In this document: positions 17,401-25,009 of the stretch, one piece after another
How positions within the stretch are numbered: the stretch's first letter is position 1
Layout: the number at the start of each line of letters is the position of its first letter
Assembly: GCA_046758865.1 (NCBI GenBank)
Contig: JBHIBD010000011.1
Coordinates: forward strand, 1 to 40,173
DNA: 40,173 nt
From: JBHIBD01 sp046758865
GTDB taxonomy: Bacteria > Planctomycetota > Brocadiia > Brocadiales > Bathyanammoxibiaceae
Direction: 5' to 3'
Notes under the pieces: model-generated
What the model was told of the DNA's origin: nothing
What the model saw: only the letters and a program-made list of their open reading frames with translations
Databases searched by the model: none
Translations under genes and position numbers: made by a program

Positions 17401-17521
17401 GGGCCAGCGCCAAGGCGACCACCAGGGCATTGATAATTGCCTTCTCCAGGCGAAAAAGATTGTACCTTCGCCTGGCCTTATCAAGCTGCATATATAGCCT
17501 TAGTTTGTCTACACCTGGCAT
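14474..17521 (-). CDS. DUF4175-like membrane protein with a 500-residue disordered region
   Basis: 1015 residues. The N-terminal cytoplasmic helix is followed by two membrane helices (about 28-48 and 54-75) and a third (142-161). A charged helical part (about 195-270) leads into an extreme low-complexity region (about 285-785) of Gly, Ser, Glu, Lys, Gln and Ala. A short predicted coiled coil follows (HQLRREIRRTVKNISYDLER, 792-811), then more Gly-rich sequence, then a conserved-looking tail (VGTDYDVTLSREQAEDDAIG and VHIPVEYESIIKEIY). In Bat-type operons the large protein upstream of moxR is commonly of the DUF4175 type and ends in a similar 'P-x-EY' tail; I infer that here. The opposite strand carries long Pro/Ser-rich open frames that are only shadows. 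It is preceded by a glycine-zipper lipoprotein gene 12 bases away. Confidence 0.7.
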   Translation of the reverse strand: MPGVDKLRLYMQLDKARRRYNLFRLEKAIINALVVALALALTAVIIGKFLGGSYYLYLLFLLPFLVYLSIVLTGLYSSWIGLTHAAYFIDKRLNLKARLITALDCARNPNPPKFSGVLIADVVEKLDDKGLKKALPHRPPKTLWILIPLIIALPLVLLFFPDLHKERLLTAYKESKAHRLLNISDYKMIEAPVAEQPPETLSAQEREKEREEDKKRGQRPSLDEQQAIDRKVASGDHKGAKKTEPKVLSKKQKEAKKEIEKRTSSIASLLAKLMPPPSQSQMQSSAMPMPGMPQSGGAGTGGKGTAGERGSPSDEQQKDAGKSSETSGEAGEPSRQESGAGGEESGTVTADARPSGRGGGTPTPSAGEEGGKGGGEQKGQQTTASGTGVAGAQGDERGKGEEKETQEGPGSTPQGEQDKELAKGDTSREGASKQEDFEGKGSESKPMSSLAKAREKLRMPTPSLDITPLPQEQRGGEGSGKGKEGAGGDSGSGEEEKSRGGAQGEKVAQAGSTEDAQGQGSSQPEGGTSAQKSGSERTKDSVGARGESLAQAPGARGKGGDGAGEEGKETEGGSQTKGQSQAKGIAGKGSSDEKGTQEGSMAQTGGARRGDKGKEAGETLASGGREGGQKGGQEGDKEGGQGGEKSGDAGDKMASNVGTSQDKGGLSKAGDEKMAQAAGSKGGAGRGGKSASKQPGEGSKRGDGKSGGQQYAAGASGSEGEAGTGEGKAGSKGQEKEGSRLASARGSKDPSRAGKSTESTAQPGQQQKGAETSRGKGTTGTKDVTGKPMDIHQLRREIRRTVKNISYDLERLDRIARADLQRRQSGNGQKQGGSAEQAGKEEPGPGGDQEGSQGLNQGEGGELAKGPGNTSGQKAGSEAGGVEPGLIPSAGKVGSVGGDEAQTGYEIGGGETGGSQPGTGLYSEKEEDIDIVADKIFDLRVKGDSGDAGESRYVESAGPGIIESQGPFKRHEPTVGTDYDVTLSREQAEDDAIGKVHIPVEYESIIKEIYIDNNE

Positions 17522-17533
17522 CGGACCCCCTTA

Positions 17534-18046
17534 TCACTCATAATGGTCAGGAACCCAGACTTTCTCCTCATACATATCCCAGTAGCCAGAGGGCACGAGT
17601 CTATCCTCATAGTGCCCCTCGATTCTACGGTCTCCCTCCACCTTTTCATCCACCCAGACACGCTCCTTCTTGGAGGTATCAACCCACTTTCTTTTCGTCA
17701 CGTATTCGTAGTGCCCTTCTATAAAACTCTTTTCACTCGAAGTAGATGTTGGGCCTGAACCCTCTTTGGCCAGTACTTCTTGTCCCTCCAATAGCTGCTC
17801 TTGTAACTCTTTGGCTTCCCTTTTCATCCTCTTTTTTTCAAGGTGGTCTTGCGCGAGGGCGCCTCCAAGGACACCGAGGCTTGTACCAATAAGGGCGCCA
17901 AGTCCCGGATTGCCCAGTGCCGCTCCAACCCCGGCACCAGCCCCTGCACCTCCCAGCGCCCCCATCCCCGTACTCTGCTGAGTGGTAAGACAACCCGTAG
18001 AAACCGCGGACAGCAGCAGGCAGGCAACTATAAATATGACCTTCAT
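17534..18046 (-). CDS. Glycine-zipper lipoprotein, first gene of the Bat-type operon
   Basis: 170 residues. The signal is MKVIFIVACLLLSAVSTGCL with lipobox V-S-T-G-C (Cys19). The glycine zipper (GMGALGGAGAGAGVGAALGN, continuing GLGALIGTSLGVLGG) would form a membrane-spanning or membrane-associated hairpin, as in YMGG/SlyB-type envelope lipoproteins. A coiled coil follows (HLEKKRMKREAKELQEQLLE). The C-terminal half has a repeated Tyr/Trp/Val pattern (IEGHYEYVTKRKWVDT, then IEGHYEDRLVPSGYWD, then KVWVPDHYE), suggesting three related beta-hairpin units. It lies 12 bases upstream of the 1015-residue gene and is probably cotranscribed. Confidence 0.75.
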   Translation of the reverse strand: MKVIFIVACLLLSAVSTGCLTTQQSTGMGALGGAGAGAGVGAALGNPGLGALIGTSLGVLGGALAQDHLEKKRMKREAKELQEQLLEGQEVLAKEGSGPTSTSSEKSFIEGHYEYVTKRKWVDTSKKERVWVDEKVEGDRRIEGHYEDRLVPSGYWDMYEEKVWVPDHYE

Positions 18047-18450
18047 AAATGACTAGTTCCAAACAGATGGGGTTACAATAAACTAATTTCCAAATGCCCC
18101 CATATAATTTCAAAACTAAATACTATCACAATCATTGTGTTTATGTCAAACCTTTTAAAGTCTGTGAGCTAACCCCAGGCGTTTGTCTTTCTTCTAGTGT
18201 CCCGCACCTTTGGAGTAACGTTATGCCTAAAACATGGGAATGTCCTGGGAGGCAAACTACCCGAGACCCCTACCTTTACTACACCCACAATTAGGCTGGA
18301 GATCGAGACACCTGCGAAACATTAAAAAGCACGACGTTACAGTGGACTAACCGCAGTCATCCGATTTTTATGAAAATGAGAGAATAATCACGGGAAGAGA
18401 CCCTTACGGCCAGCTAAGAGCGTATTTTTACAGACCTTGCACCTCCCCAT

Positions 18451-18468
18451 GGCCTTGCGCCCAAGGCC
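18451..18468. other. Hairpin in the 900-bp gap
   Basis: A perfect 7-bp stem GGCCTTG / CAAGGCC with loop CGCC. No U-tract follows on either strand, so it is not an obvious intrinsic terminator; it could be part of a structured RNA. Confidence 0.4.
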
Positions 18469-18862
18469 CAGCCCGGCACAACTTCACATAATATGTATTA
18501 TCGGACTATATGCCCCCGTTTTCTGTACTCCCGTTTTGGCCTGTCCTTGGCCCGCTTTTCAGGAACTGTATCCTTGTATTGTCATCACTATATTTATGTA
18601 AGTATAAATATAACGGATACTAATAGAATAATATTGTCACTATATTTTAGCAGTAAAATAATTTGCTGTTCTACCCAGTTGGTATCTAAGTCCTTACGTA
18701 ACAAACAATTAAGTAAGTTTGGACATAATTCAAAATTTTTGTGCAAAATAACCTATATCTAAACGGCTTCCTGGAAACGCCACATAACAATAAATCGATT
18801 CCTCTCATGTCCTACTCCAGTGAAGTGTATGCTATCTACCGCAACGGTAAGGCAAATTTTTC

Positions 18863-18891
18863 TTTACAACACTGCCTCTCTCCTGTAATTT
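18863..18891 (+). promoter_or_regulatory. Candidate promoter for aroF
   Basis: TTTACA (18863-18868) and TAATTT (18886-18891) are separated by 17 bases, about 55 bases before the aroF start. The hexamers are imperfect and the context is AT-rich, so chance matches are likely. Confidence 0.25.
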
Positions 18892-18945
18892 GTTTAAGTA
18901 TTAATAAAAACGACCCTTACAAAACACTGTCAGGCAAACATAACC

Positions 18946-20007
18946 ATGATAATCGTTCTTGAGAAAGGTGCTACCGAGGCGCAGCTTCAAGAAGTGGTGT
19001 CTCGAATCGAGGAATACCACCTCATCGCCCACATTTCAAAAGGAGAGGAAACGACGGTAATCGGCGTAGTGGGAACCCACATACCACAGGAGCTTCCTAC
19101 CCTCATTGAGAGGCTGCCCGGTGTAGGGCGTACGATGCGGATTTCCAAACCGTACAAACTTGCCAGCCGGGAATTCAAGACCGAGGATACCGTAATAAAA
19201 GTCGGCGATGTCTGTATTGGTGGTGAGGATGTGGTCATAATGGCGGGGCCGTGTTCCATCGAGAACAGGGAACAGCTCCTCGAAGCAGCAAAGGCCGTAA
19301 AGGAAGCAGGCGCCAGTGTACTAAGGGGGGGCGCCTTTAAGCCACGAACCTCACCTTACAGCTTTAGAGGTCTGGGGGAGGACGGGCTGAAGATACTGGC
19401 GGATGTGGGTGTGGAGACTGGGCTAAAGGTAGTAACCGAGGTAATGACACTTGGACATGTAGAACTAGTGGCCCGCTACGCGGACATTTTACAGATTGGC
19501 ACACGAAACATGCAGAATTACCAATTACTTGAGGAAGTAGGGCGGGCAAATAAGCCCTGCGTGCTCAAGCGTGGCATGTCTGCTACCATTGAAGAATGGC
19601 TTCTCTCGGCCGAATATATCATGGGAAAAGGAAATAAACAAATAATCCTGTGTGAGCGAGGTATCCGCACCTTTGAAACGGCCACTCGCAACACATTAGA
19701 CCTGAGTTCCATACCTGTGGTCAAGAGGATGAGCCACCTGCCGGTAATCTGTGACCCCAGCCACGCAACAGGCAAATGGTATCTGGTACCCCCGATGGCC
19801 GTTGCAGCCCTTGGAGCAGGCGCCGATGGACTCCTTATCGAGGTCCACCCTGACCCTGACCACGCATTGTCCGACGGCGCCCAGTCCCTGACCTTAGAAA
19901 ATTTTTCCACCCTTATGGAAAAGATTGTGCCTATGGTGGGCCTCCTCAACAGAAACATTGGCATACCTGTGAAGACACAAACTGTTGGTAAGAGTGCTAG
20001 CCACTAA
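18946..20007 (+). CDS. aroF: 3-deoxy-7-phosphoheptulonate (DAHP) synthase, ferredoxin-like-domain type
   Basis: 353 residues. It condenses phosphoenolpyruvate and erythrose-4-phosphate, the first step of the shikimate pathway. Residues 1-70 form a ferredoxin-like regulatory domain as in the Thermotoga-type enzyme, where it mediates aromatic amino-acid feedback. The catalytic barrel carries VIMAGPCSIEN (98-108, with metal-ligand Cys103), LRGGAFKPRTSPYSF, DILQIGTRNMQN, KRGMSATIEEW, CDPSHATGK and IEVHPDPDHALSDGAQSL. All the expected blocks are present and full length. No strong Shine-Dalgarno is seen. It is followed by argH about 100 bases on; the four biosynthetic genes after it run in the same direction. 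Confidence 0.93.
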   Translation: MIIVLEKGATEAQLQEVVSRIEEYHLIAHISKGEETTVIGVVGTHIPQELPTLIERLPGVGRTMRISKPYKLASREFKTEDTVIKVGDVCIGGEDVVIMAGPCSIENREQLLEAAKAVKEAGASVLRGGAFKPRTSPYSFRGLGEDGLKILADVGVETGLKVVTEVMTLGHVELVARYADILQIGTRNMQNYQLLEEVGRANKPCVLKRGMSATIEEWLLSAEYIMGKGNKQIILCERGIRTFETATRNTLDLSSIPVVKRMSHLPVICDPSHATGKWYLVPPMAVAALGAGADGLLIEVHPDPDHALSDGAQSLTLENFSTLMEKIVPMVGLLNRNIGIPVKTQTVGKSASH

Positions 20008-20107
20008 TTAGGCACCTGTAAACCCTTTCTGTCACTATTACCCTTGCTTCTAAAAGGCTTTATGTATAAAATCTTTCGGCGTAATTTGAGTTAATGAGAT
20101 TCCAGCC

Positions 20108-21508
20108 ATGGAAGACAAGAAAAAACCCTGGGCGGGCAGGTTTGAGAAACAAATGCAGCCCCTGGTAGAGGCCTTCACGGAATCGGTCTCCTTCGACTGG
20201 AGGCTGTATAAACACGACATCCGGGGCTCAATTGCCCACTCTACTATGCTGGCCGCCTGTGGGCTGATTTCGGACAAGGAAAGGGATAAGATCATTGGGG
20301 CATTAAAAGATATCCAAAAAGAGATAGAGTCCGACCACTTTATATTCAGCAAGAAACTAGAAGATGTCCACATGAATATCGAGGCCGCCCTGATAGCAAG
20401 GATTGGTGAGACCGGAAAGAAACTCCATACCGCCAGGAGCCGAAACGACCAGGTGGCCCTCGATATGAGACTATGGTGCAAGGAGGAGATTCAACTCATC
20501 ACTGGTTTGATAGAGGGGTTACAACACGTGTTGGTGTCAAAGGCCGAGGAATACCTCGAGACAATCATCCCTGGCTTTACCCACCTCCAACACGCCCAGC
20601 CTGTGCTGCTGGCCCATTATCTTCTGGCCTATGTGGAGATGTTAGAGAGGGACAAAAAAAGGTTGGTAGACTGTCTCAAGAGGGTTAACGAGTCTCCTCT
20701 TGGTGCCTGCGCACTGGCAGGAACAACGCTTCCAATTGACCCGAGCATGACAGCAAAACTCCTTGGGTTTCAGTCTATCTGTGCCAACAGTGTAGATGCT
20801 ACCAGTGACAGGGATTTCTGTATTGAATTCGCCTCGTGCCTGTCCATACTGGCTATGCACATGTCCAGGCTTGCTGAGGAATGGATTATCTGGTCCACCG
20901 AGGAGTTCGGTTTCTTGGATATAGACGAGTCTCTCTGTACTGGTTCAAGCATTATGCCACAAAAGAGGAACCCAGACACCCTTGAACTCTTACGGGCAAA
21001 GTGTGCACGGGTGTACGGCGGTTTGGTATCTCTCTTTACGCTCATGAAGGCACTACCACTCTCTTACAACCGTGACATGCAGGAGGACAAGGTTGCTATC
21101 TTTGACATGACCTCCACCGTACGTGCTTCTCTAGACCTCCTTCGTCTCATTGTAACGGGTATTAGCTTTAGGGTTGATAATATTAAGGTGGCTTGCGAGA
21201 AGGGTTTCCTCGACGCCACGGCGCTGGCAGAATATTTGGTACAAAAAGGCCTGCCATTCCGCCAGGCCCACGAGGTAGTCGGCAAGATAGTAAAGGAGGC
21301 AGTAAAGGACAAAAAAAGGCTGGAGGAATTGTCCATTGATGAGTTCAAAAAATTCTCCGGCCTCATTGACGACGATGTGTACCAGCTCTTAGGCGCTGAA
21401 AATTGTATAAAACATTACAAAGGGCCTAGCTCTACGGCCCCGGGTGCAGTCAAGGAAAGGCTGGCTTTCTGGGAGAAGAGGCTAAAAGCGCAAGGCAAGG
21501 CATCGTAA
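20108..21508 (+). CDS. argH: Argininosuccinate lyase
   Basis: 466 residues, normal for the family. It cleaves argininosuccinate to arginine and fumarate, the last step of arginine synthesis. Diagnostic blocks are HTARSRNDQVALDMRLW (107-123), THLQHAQP (158-165), the SDRDFCIEF block (233-241) and the fumarase/aspartase superfamily signature GSSIMPQKRNP (279-289), with catalytic Ser in the mobile loop. The end of the gene is directly adjacent to lysA. No other arginine genes are in the window. Confidence 0.96.
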   Translation: MEDKKKPWAGRFEKQMQPLVEAFTESVSFDWRLYKHDIRGSIAHSTMLAACGLISDKERDKIIGALKDIQKEIESDHFIFSKKLEDVHMNIEAALIARIGETGKKLHTARSRNDQVALDMRLWCKEEIQLITGLIEGLQHVLVSKAEEYLETIIPGFTHLQHAQPVLLAHYLLAYVEMLERDKKRLVDCLKRVNESPLGACALAGTTLPIDPSMTAKLLGFQSICANSVDATSDRDFCIEFASCLSILAMHMSRLAEEWIIWSTEEFGFLDIDESLCTGSSIMPQKRNPDTLELLRAKCARVYGGLVSLFTLMKALPLSYNRDMQEDKVAIFDMTSTVRASLDLLRLIVTGISFRVDNIKVACEKGFLDATALAEYLVQKGLPFRQAHEVVGKIVKEAVKDKKRLEELSIDEFKKFSGLIDDDVYQLLGAENCIKHYKGPSSTAPGAVKERLAFWEKRLKAQGKAS

Positions 21509-21520
21509 GTGAAGTTTCTT

Positions 21521-22816
21521 ATGGAAAGACACTTTACATACCGTAATGGTTCCCTTTACTGCGAGGACGTGAAGGTGGAGGACATTGTGCGGGATGTGGG
21601 AAGCCCCGCATATATATACAGCCAGCAGTCTATCCTCAGCCATTACCATGAACTGGAGAGTGCATTCAAGAAGGCAAAACCCCTAATCTGCTTCTCCGTG
21701 AAATCCAACTCCAACATCTCTATTCTAAAACTCCTTGTAGAAGCTGGCTCGGGGTTTGACGTAGTCTCAGGCGGAGAGCTTTACAGGGCACTCAGGGCTG
21801 GTGCTAACCCCTCAAAGGTGGTCTTTGCAGGGGTTGGCAAAAGCACCGACGAAATAAGACATGCGCTGGACCAGAATATACTCATGTTCAACGTGGAGTC
21901 CGGGGAAGAACTTGACAATATCAACCGAGTGGCCATGAGTGTGAGTAAAGTCGCTCGCGTGGCCCTGAGGCTAAATCCCGACATAGACCCAGGAACCCAT
22001 GTAAAGACCACAACTGGCAAGAAGGAAAATAAGTTTGGCATAGATATCAGGACTGCCAAAGACCTGTTCCGCAATGGCTACCTCCGGAGCCTAAAGGGTG
22101 TACATCTCATTGGCCTCCACGTGCACCTTGGCTCCCCTATCTGGACCCCTGAGCCATACGTACTGGCACTTGAGAGGCTGGGAGATTATATGTCCTTCTG
22201 CCAGAATCGGGGGGTGGAAATAGAGTATATAAACATCGGCGGTGGTTACTGTATTTCATACACTGGCGAGGCGGTTACCAGACCTGCCGATTACGCCAGA
22301 GAGATACTGCCGGTGCTTAAGACCCTTGGGGGCAAACTCATCATGGAGCCGGGGCGTTTTATCGTGGGCAACGCAGGCATACTGGTCACCAAGGTAACCT
22401 ACAACAAAGAAACAAGCTTTGGCAAGAGGTTTATAATTTGCGATGCTGCTATGAATGACCTCATCAGGCCTACAATTTATGACGCCTTTCACAGGATATG
22501 GGCCGTTAGGTCTAGCGTGCCCATGCCGGAGGTGCTACGTCAAAAGGGCCTTAGGAAGACTAAAAAGATGGTCAAGGCAGATATCGTAGGCCCCGTGTGC
22601 GAGTCAAGCGACTACTTTGCCAAGGACAGGGTTATCCCAGACATAAAGGATGGTGAACTTCTGGCCATCTTCAGCGTGGGCGCCTACGGCTTCACCATGA
22701 GCTCCAACTACAACTCCAGACCCAGGCCATGTGAGGTACTAGTCGAGGGCAGTAAATTTCGGGTAATAAGGCGTCGAGAGACCTACGAGGACCTTATTTC
22801 CTGTGAAAGCGTTTGA
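21521..22816 (+). CDS. lysA: Diaminopimelate decarboxylase
   Basis: 431 residues from ATG 21521. An in-frame GTG at 21509, directly after the argH stop, would add four residues; the ATG start fits the usual LysA N-terminus (HFTYRNGSLYCEDV). It makes lysine from meso-diaminopimelate using pyridoxal phosphate. The PLP lysine is in ICFSVKSNSN (Lys61). HVHLGSPIW, INIGGGYCIS and EPGRFIVGNAG follow, and the C-terminal domain carries catalytic Cys in GPVCESSDYFAKDR and the final GAYGFTMSSNYNSRPRP block. It is translationally close to argH. Confidence 0.95.
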   Translation: MERHFTYRNGSLYCEDVKVEDIVRDVGSPAYIYSQQSILSHYHELESAFKKAKPLICFSVKSNSNISILKLLVEAGSGFDVVSGGELYRALRAGANPSKVVFAGVGKSTDEIRHALDQNILMFNVESGEELDNINRVAMSVSKVARVALRLNPDIDPGTHVKTTTGKKENKFGIDIRTAKDLFRNGYLRSLKGVHLIGLHVHLGSPIWTPEPYVLALERLGDYMSFCQNRGVEIEYINIGGGYCISYTGEAVTRPADYAREILPVLKTLGGKLIMEPGRFIVGNAGILVTKVTYNKETSFGKRFIICDAAMNDLIRPTIYDAFHRIWAVRSSVPMPEVLRQKGLRKTKKMVKADIVGPVCESSDYFAKDRVIPDIKDGELLAIFSVGAYGFTMSSNYNSRPRPCEVLVEGSKFRVIRRRETYEDLISCESV

Positions 22817-22823
22817 ATTTGAA

Positions 22824-22851
22824 GTAGGGGCAATTCGTGAATTGCCCCTAC
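22824..22851. repeat. 28-bp palindrome with GTAGGGGC arms (REP-like)
   Basis: Two 13-base arms GTAGGGGCAATTC and GAATTGCCCCTAC flank a 2-base centre. Arms and total length match 6996-7023, but the core differs and is still self-complementary. It lies in the 52-base gap between lysA and the siroheme gene. Confidence 0.75.
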
Positions 22852-22868
22852 TGGTAAAAGGTTAGACT

Positions 22869-23519
22869 TTGCCCAGATATTATCCCATATACCTGGACAT
22901 AAAAGACAAGAAATGTGTGGTGGTAGGCGGCGGAGACGTGGCCCACAGGAAGGCCATCAGCCTTAAGGAGGCAGGGGCACAGGTGGTGGTAATAGGCCCC
23001 GAATTCTCTCAAGAATTTTTAAAAGAAAAAGGCCTAACCATCCTGCGGCAGAAATACGAAGAAAGATGCCTTGAGGGTGCAACACTAGTAATCGCCGCCA
23101 CCAATGACAAGGAAATCAACCAAAGGGTCTGGAAAGAGGCCCAGCGACATGGGTTGCTGGTCAATGTGGTCGACCAACCGGAACTCTGTAATTTTATCGT
23201 TCCATCCGTTGTAAACCGTGGTGAACTCCAAATAAGCATCTCAACCGGGGGCGCAAGCCCTGCCTTCGCCCGCAGGGTGCGCCAGGAGCTAGAAAACCAT
23301 TTTGGCCCTGAATATGGTGACTTCATAGGGCTCCTCTCCAAACTACGGCCCGAGGTGCGCTCCCGAATAGCCAACAAGGCCAAAAGACAGAAGGTAATGG
23401 AACGTCTATCATCTCCAGATATGCTCAATATGATAAGGACCAATGGGACAAAAGAGACAGAAAAGGAGATGAGAAGGATTATCACTGAAGAGGGAGCAGG
23501 GACGGGTCTTAAGACATGA
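22869..23519 (+). CDS. Precorrin-2 dehydrogenase / sirohydrochlorin ferrochelatase (CysG N-terminal type)
   Basis: 216 residues from TTG 22869, supported by AAAAGG (22856-22861) 7 bases upstream. It oxidises precorrin-2 to sirohydrochlorin with NAD and may insert iron, giving siroheme. The NAD-binding loop is VVVGGGDVAHRKA (18-30). The block NVVDQPELCNFIVPSVVNRG and then ISISTGGASPAFARRVRQEL is diagnostic. The C-terminal methyltransferase domain of full CysG is absent, as usual for stand-alone forms. It overlaps the next gene by ATGA (23516-23519), so the two are translationally coupled, although their pathways differ. Confidence 0.9.
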   Translation: MPRYYPIYLDIKDKKCVVVGGGDVAHRKAISLKEAGAQVVVIGPEFSQEFLKEKGLTILRQKYEERCLEGATLVIAATNDKEINQRVWKEAQRHGLLVNVVDQPELCNFIVPSVVNRGELQISISTGGASPAFARRVRQELENHFGPEYGDFIGLLSKLRPEVRSRIANKAKRQKVMERLSSPDMLNMIRTNGTKETEKEMRRIITEEGAGTGLKT

Positions 23520-24766
23520 GGGGCCTCTGCGTCTTTGAAGATGGTGGTTACACCGGCCTTTTGCCACTCGCTTACAGCCGAGCTTCATACGAGTTGCGCC
23601 TGGGAATGTACACCCTCCTAGAAAAGATTCTTCGACATTACCCCAATACCACCATTAGTCTATTCGCAAGGGAATATCTTGCAGACGTTCTAAAAGAGAG
23701 ATATCCCCACCAGATAAACACCCTTGACCCAGAGGCCGATGGGTATCTCTTTATAAATGGACGAACCCTGAATCCTAGACCTATCCCCCTGGAAGGAGAG
23801 GACGAAATCGGGGTGTGTAAAGACACCCTGGTGTATGCACGATTAAGCAAGAAGAACTGTCAGAATTTATCTCCAGATTCCTTTATCAGTAACAAACCCC
23901 TAAAACTAAAGGAAAGGCCATCAACTGTGTGCGAGGTCGAGACCGCGCCCATAGATTACTTGTGGAACATTATTAAAAACAATCGGGAAGAGCTAGAGAA
24001 GGATTTCAGTATCTTCACCGAGAGAGGTCGAATACTTGGCAAGGTGTATAAAGGTGTATACATACTTAACCCAAAAGGTGTTTTTTTGAGCAAGGGTGCC
24101 AGGGTCAAGCCTGGGTGTGTGCTTGATGCGGAGGAGGGGCCCGTTTATATAGGTGAAGACGCCACCATAATGCCAAACACCACTATCATTGGACCAGCCT
24201 TTATAGGAAACGGTGCAGTTGTACTGCCTGCCGCAAGGCTGAGACAGGGCACAAACGTCGGTGAGGGTTGCAAGGTAGGCGGGGAGATATCTAACTCTAT
24301 ACTACATAGCTACTCTAACAAACAACACGATGGCTTCCTGGGTGACTCTTACATAGGCTCCTGGGTAAACCTGGGCGCCGGTACTACCACCAGTAATCTA
24401 AAGAACACCTACGGAAACGTTAGGGTAAAATTAAGTAAAAGCAAAAAGCTTGTAGATACCAAGGAGATGTTCTTGGGGGTGGTCATTGGGGACCACACCA
24501 AGGTTGGAATCAATACGAATTTTGATACGGGAGGTCTAATAGGTTGCTACTCCAGTATTGCAGGCAGGAAACCCATCCCAAAATTTTTGCCGTCGTTCAG
24601 TTGGGTTACAGATAGGGGGATAGGGGTATACAACATGAGGAAGGCCTTCATAGCCGCTACGAGGGCCATGGTACGGAGGGACATACATATGTCCGCAGCC
24701 GAGGAGGCGATGTTCAAGAAGGTCTTTGCGCTGACAGCCCCAGAGCGCAAGGGCATGAGGAAGTGA
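23516..24766 (+). CDS. Alternative GlmU-family nucleotidyltransferase / acyltransferase
   Basis: 416 residues. The N-terminal half matches the GlmU-like family known from Bacteroidetes and others (LPLAYSRASYELRLGMYTLL) rather than the canonical GlmU, whose LAAGxGTRM pyrophosphorylase loop is absent. The C-terminal half (about 200-345) is a left-handed beta helix with hexapeptide repeats (GPVYIGEDATIMPNTTIIGP, continuing with FIGNGAVVLPAARL) and the GlmU-like GDSYIGSWVNLGAGTTTSNL. It probably supplies UDP-N-acetylglucosamine for peptidoglycan and lipopolysaccharide. The convergent neighbour is glmS, the first enzyme of that pathway, which strengthens the assignment. No canonical glmU is seen here. 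Confidence 0.8.
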   Translation: MRGLCVFEDGGYTGLLPLAYSRASYELRLGMYTLLEKILRHYPNTTISLFAREYLADVLKERYPHQINTLDPEADGYLFINGRTLNPRPIPLEGEDEIGVCKDTLVYARLSKKNCQNLSPDSFISNKPLKLKERPSTVCEVETAPIDYLWNIIKNNREELEKDFSIFTERGRILGKVYKGVYILNPKGVFLSKGARVKPGCVLDAEEGPVYIGEDATIMPNTTIIGPAFIGNGAVVLPAARLRQGTNVGEGCKVGGEISNSILHSYSNKQHDGFLGDSYIGSWVNLGAGTTTSNLKNTYGNVRVKLSKSKKLVDTKEMFLGVVIGDHTKVGINTNFDTGGLIGCYSSIAGRKPIPKFLPSFSWVTDRGIGVYNMRKAFIAATRAMVRRDIHMSAAEEAMFKKVFALTAPERKGMRK

Positions 24767-24799
24767 TTTAGGGTTTTCAGAATTTGCGTCTCGTTTTTT

Positions 24800-24837
24800 G
24801 TAGTTGTCCGCCAAAGACGGATCTGCCTAAGGCATGA
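24800..24837 (+). repeat. GTAG foot with a double mini-hairpin insert
   Basis: GTAGTTG (24800-24806) is followed by two small hairpins: TCCGCC-AAA-GACGGA and TGCC-TAA-GGCA, then TGA. The 31-base double hairpin (24807-24837) has look-alikes at 33077-33107 and 40007-40043, each inside a different host repeat. Confidence 0.5.
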
Positions 24838-24850
24838 CTCGATTTATCTG

Positions 24851-24875
24851 GTAGCCAACGGAATTTATTTCGTTG
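24851..24875 (+). repeat. GTAG-footed REP-like hairpin, CAACG family
   Basis: GTAGC is followed by CAACGGAAT, a short loop and ATTTCGTTG. It is the plus-strand relative of 24879-24904; the variable stem pair here is A-A/T-T. Confidence 0.6.
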
Positions 24876-24878
24876 ACT

Positions 24879-24904
24879 CAACGACCATAAAGGTCGTTGT
24901 CTAC
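24879..24904 (-). repeat. GTAG-footed REP-like hairpin, CAACG family
   Basis: Perfect 8-bp stem CAACGACC / GGTCGTTG with loop ATAAA, then TCTAC. Nearly identical (one loop base) to 33214-33239. Confidence 0.75.
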
Positions 24905-24935
24905 CAACCCATAAGGTGTGTCCCGCTCCGAAAGA

Positions 24936-24961
24936 CGTCTGGTACGGAGACCCGACGCTAC
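24936..24961 (-). repeat. GTAG-footed REP-like hairpin, CGTCGGGT family
   Basis: CGTCTGGT / ACCCGACG (one mismatch) with loop ACGGAG, followed by CTAC. The surrounding 29 bases differ from 33169-33197 at one position. Confidence 0.7.
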
Positions 24962-24974
24962 AAAAATGCGTGAT

Positions 24975-24996
24975 GTCGCGTGAGCTCGACCACTAC
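24975..24996 (-). repeat. GTAG-footed REP-like hairpin, weak stem
   Basis: GTCG and CGAC form a short stem followed by CACTAC. The 3' part AGCTCGACCACTACAC matches 7128-7149. Confidence 0.45.
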
Positions 24997-25009
24997 ACAG
25001 ACGCTCTTA

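Larger units (their letters stand above)
18047..18945. other. About 900 bp without a recognisable gene
   Basis: This divergent region separates the Bat operon (minus) from aroF (plus). It is mostly AT-rich (about 18580-18900) with two GC-richer islands (about 18170-18320 and 18395-18545). Open frames here are short, lack ribosome-binding sites and show no protein-like composition. There is no tRNA, RNase P, tmRNA or SRP signature on either strand. A perfect hairpin at 18451-18468 and a promoter-like pair at 18863-18891 are the only discrete signals I see. Confidence 0.6.

Noticed and set aside
18140..18330. 6S RNA, riboswitch or tmRNA in the GC-rich island
   Set aside because: No conserved core of these RNAs could be matched on either strand.
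18094..18962. Three short plus-strand frames in the 900-bp gap
   Set aside because: Composition is that of AT-rich non-coding DNA; no ribosome-binding site; the last one only overlaps the start of aroF in another frame.
24800..25000. CRISPR array, because several similar hairpins occur close together
   Set aside because: Units are not equal in length or sequence, there are no regular spacers, and members recur singly elsewhere.
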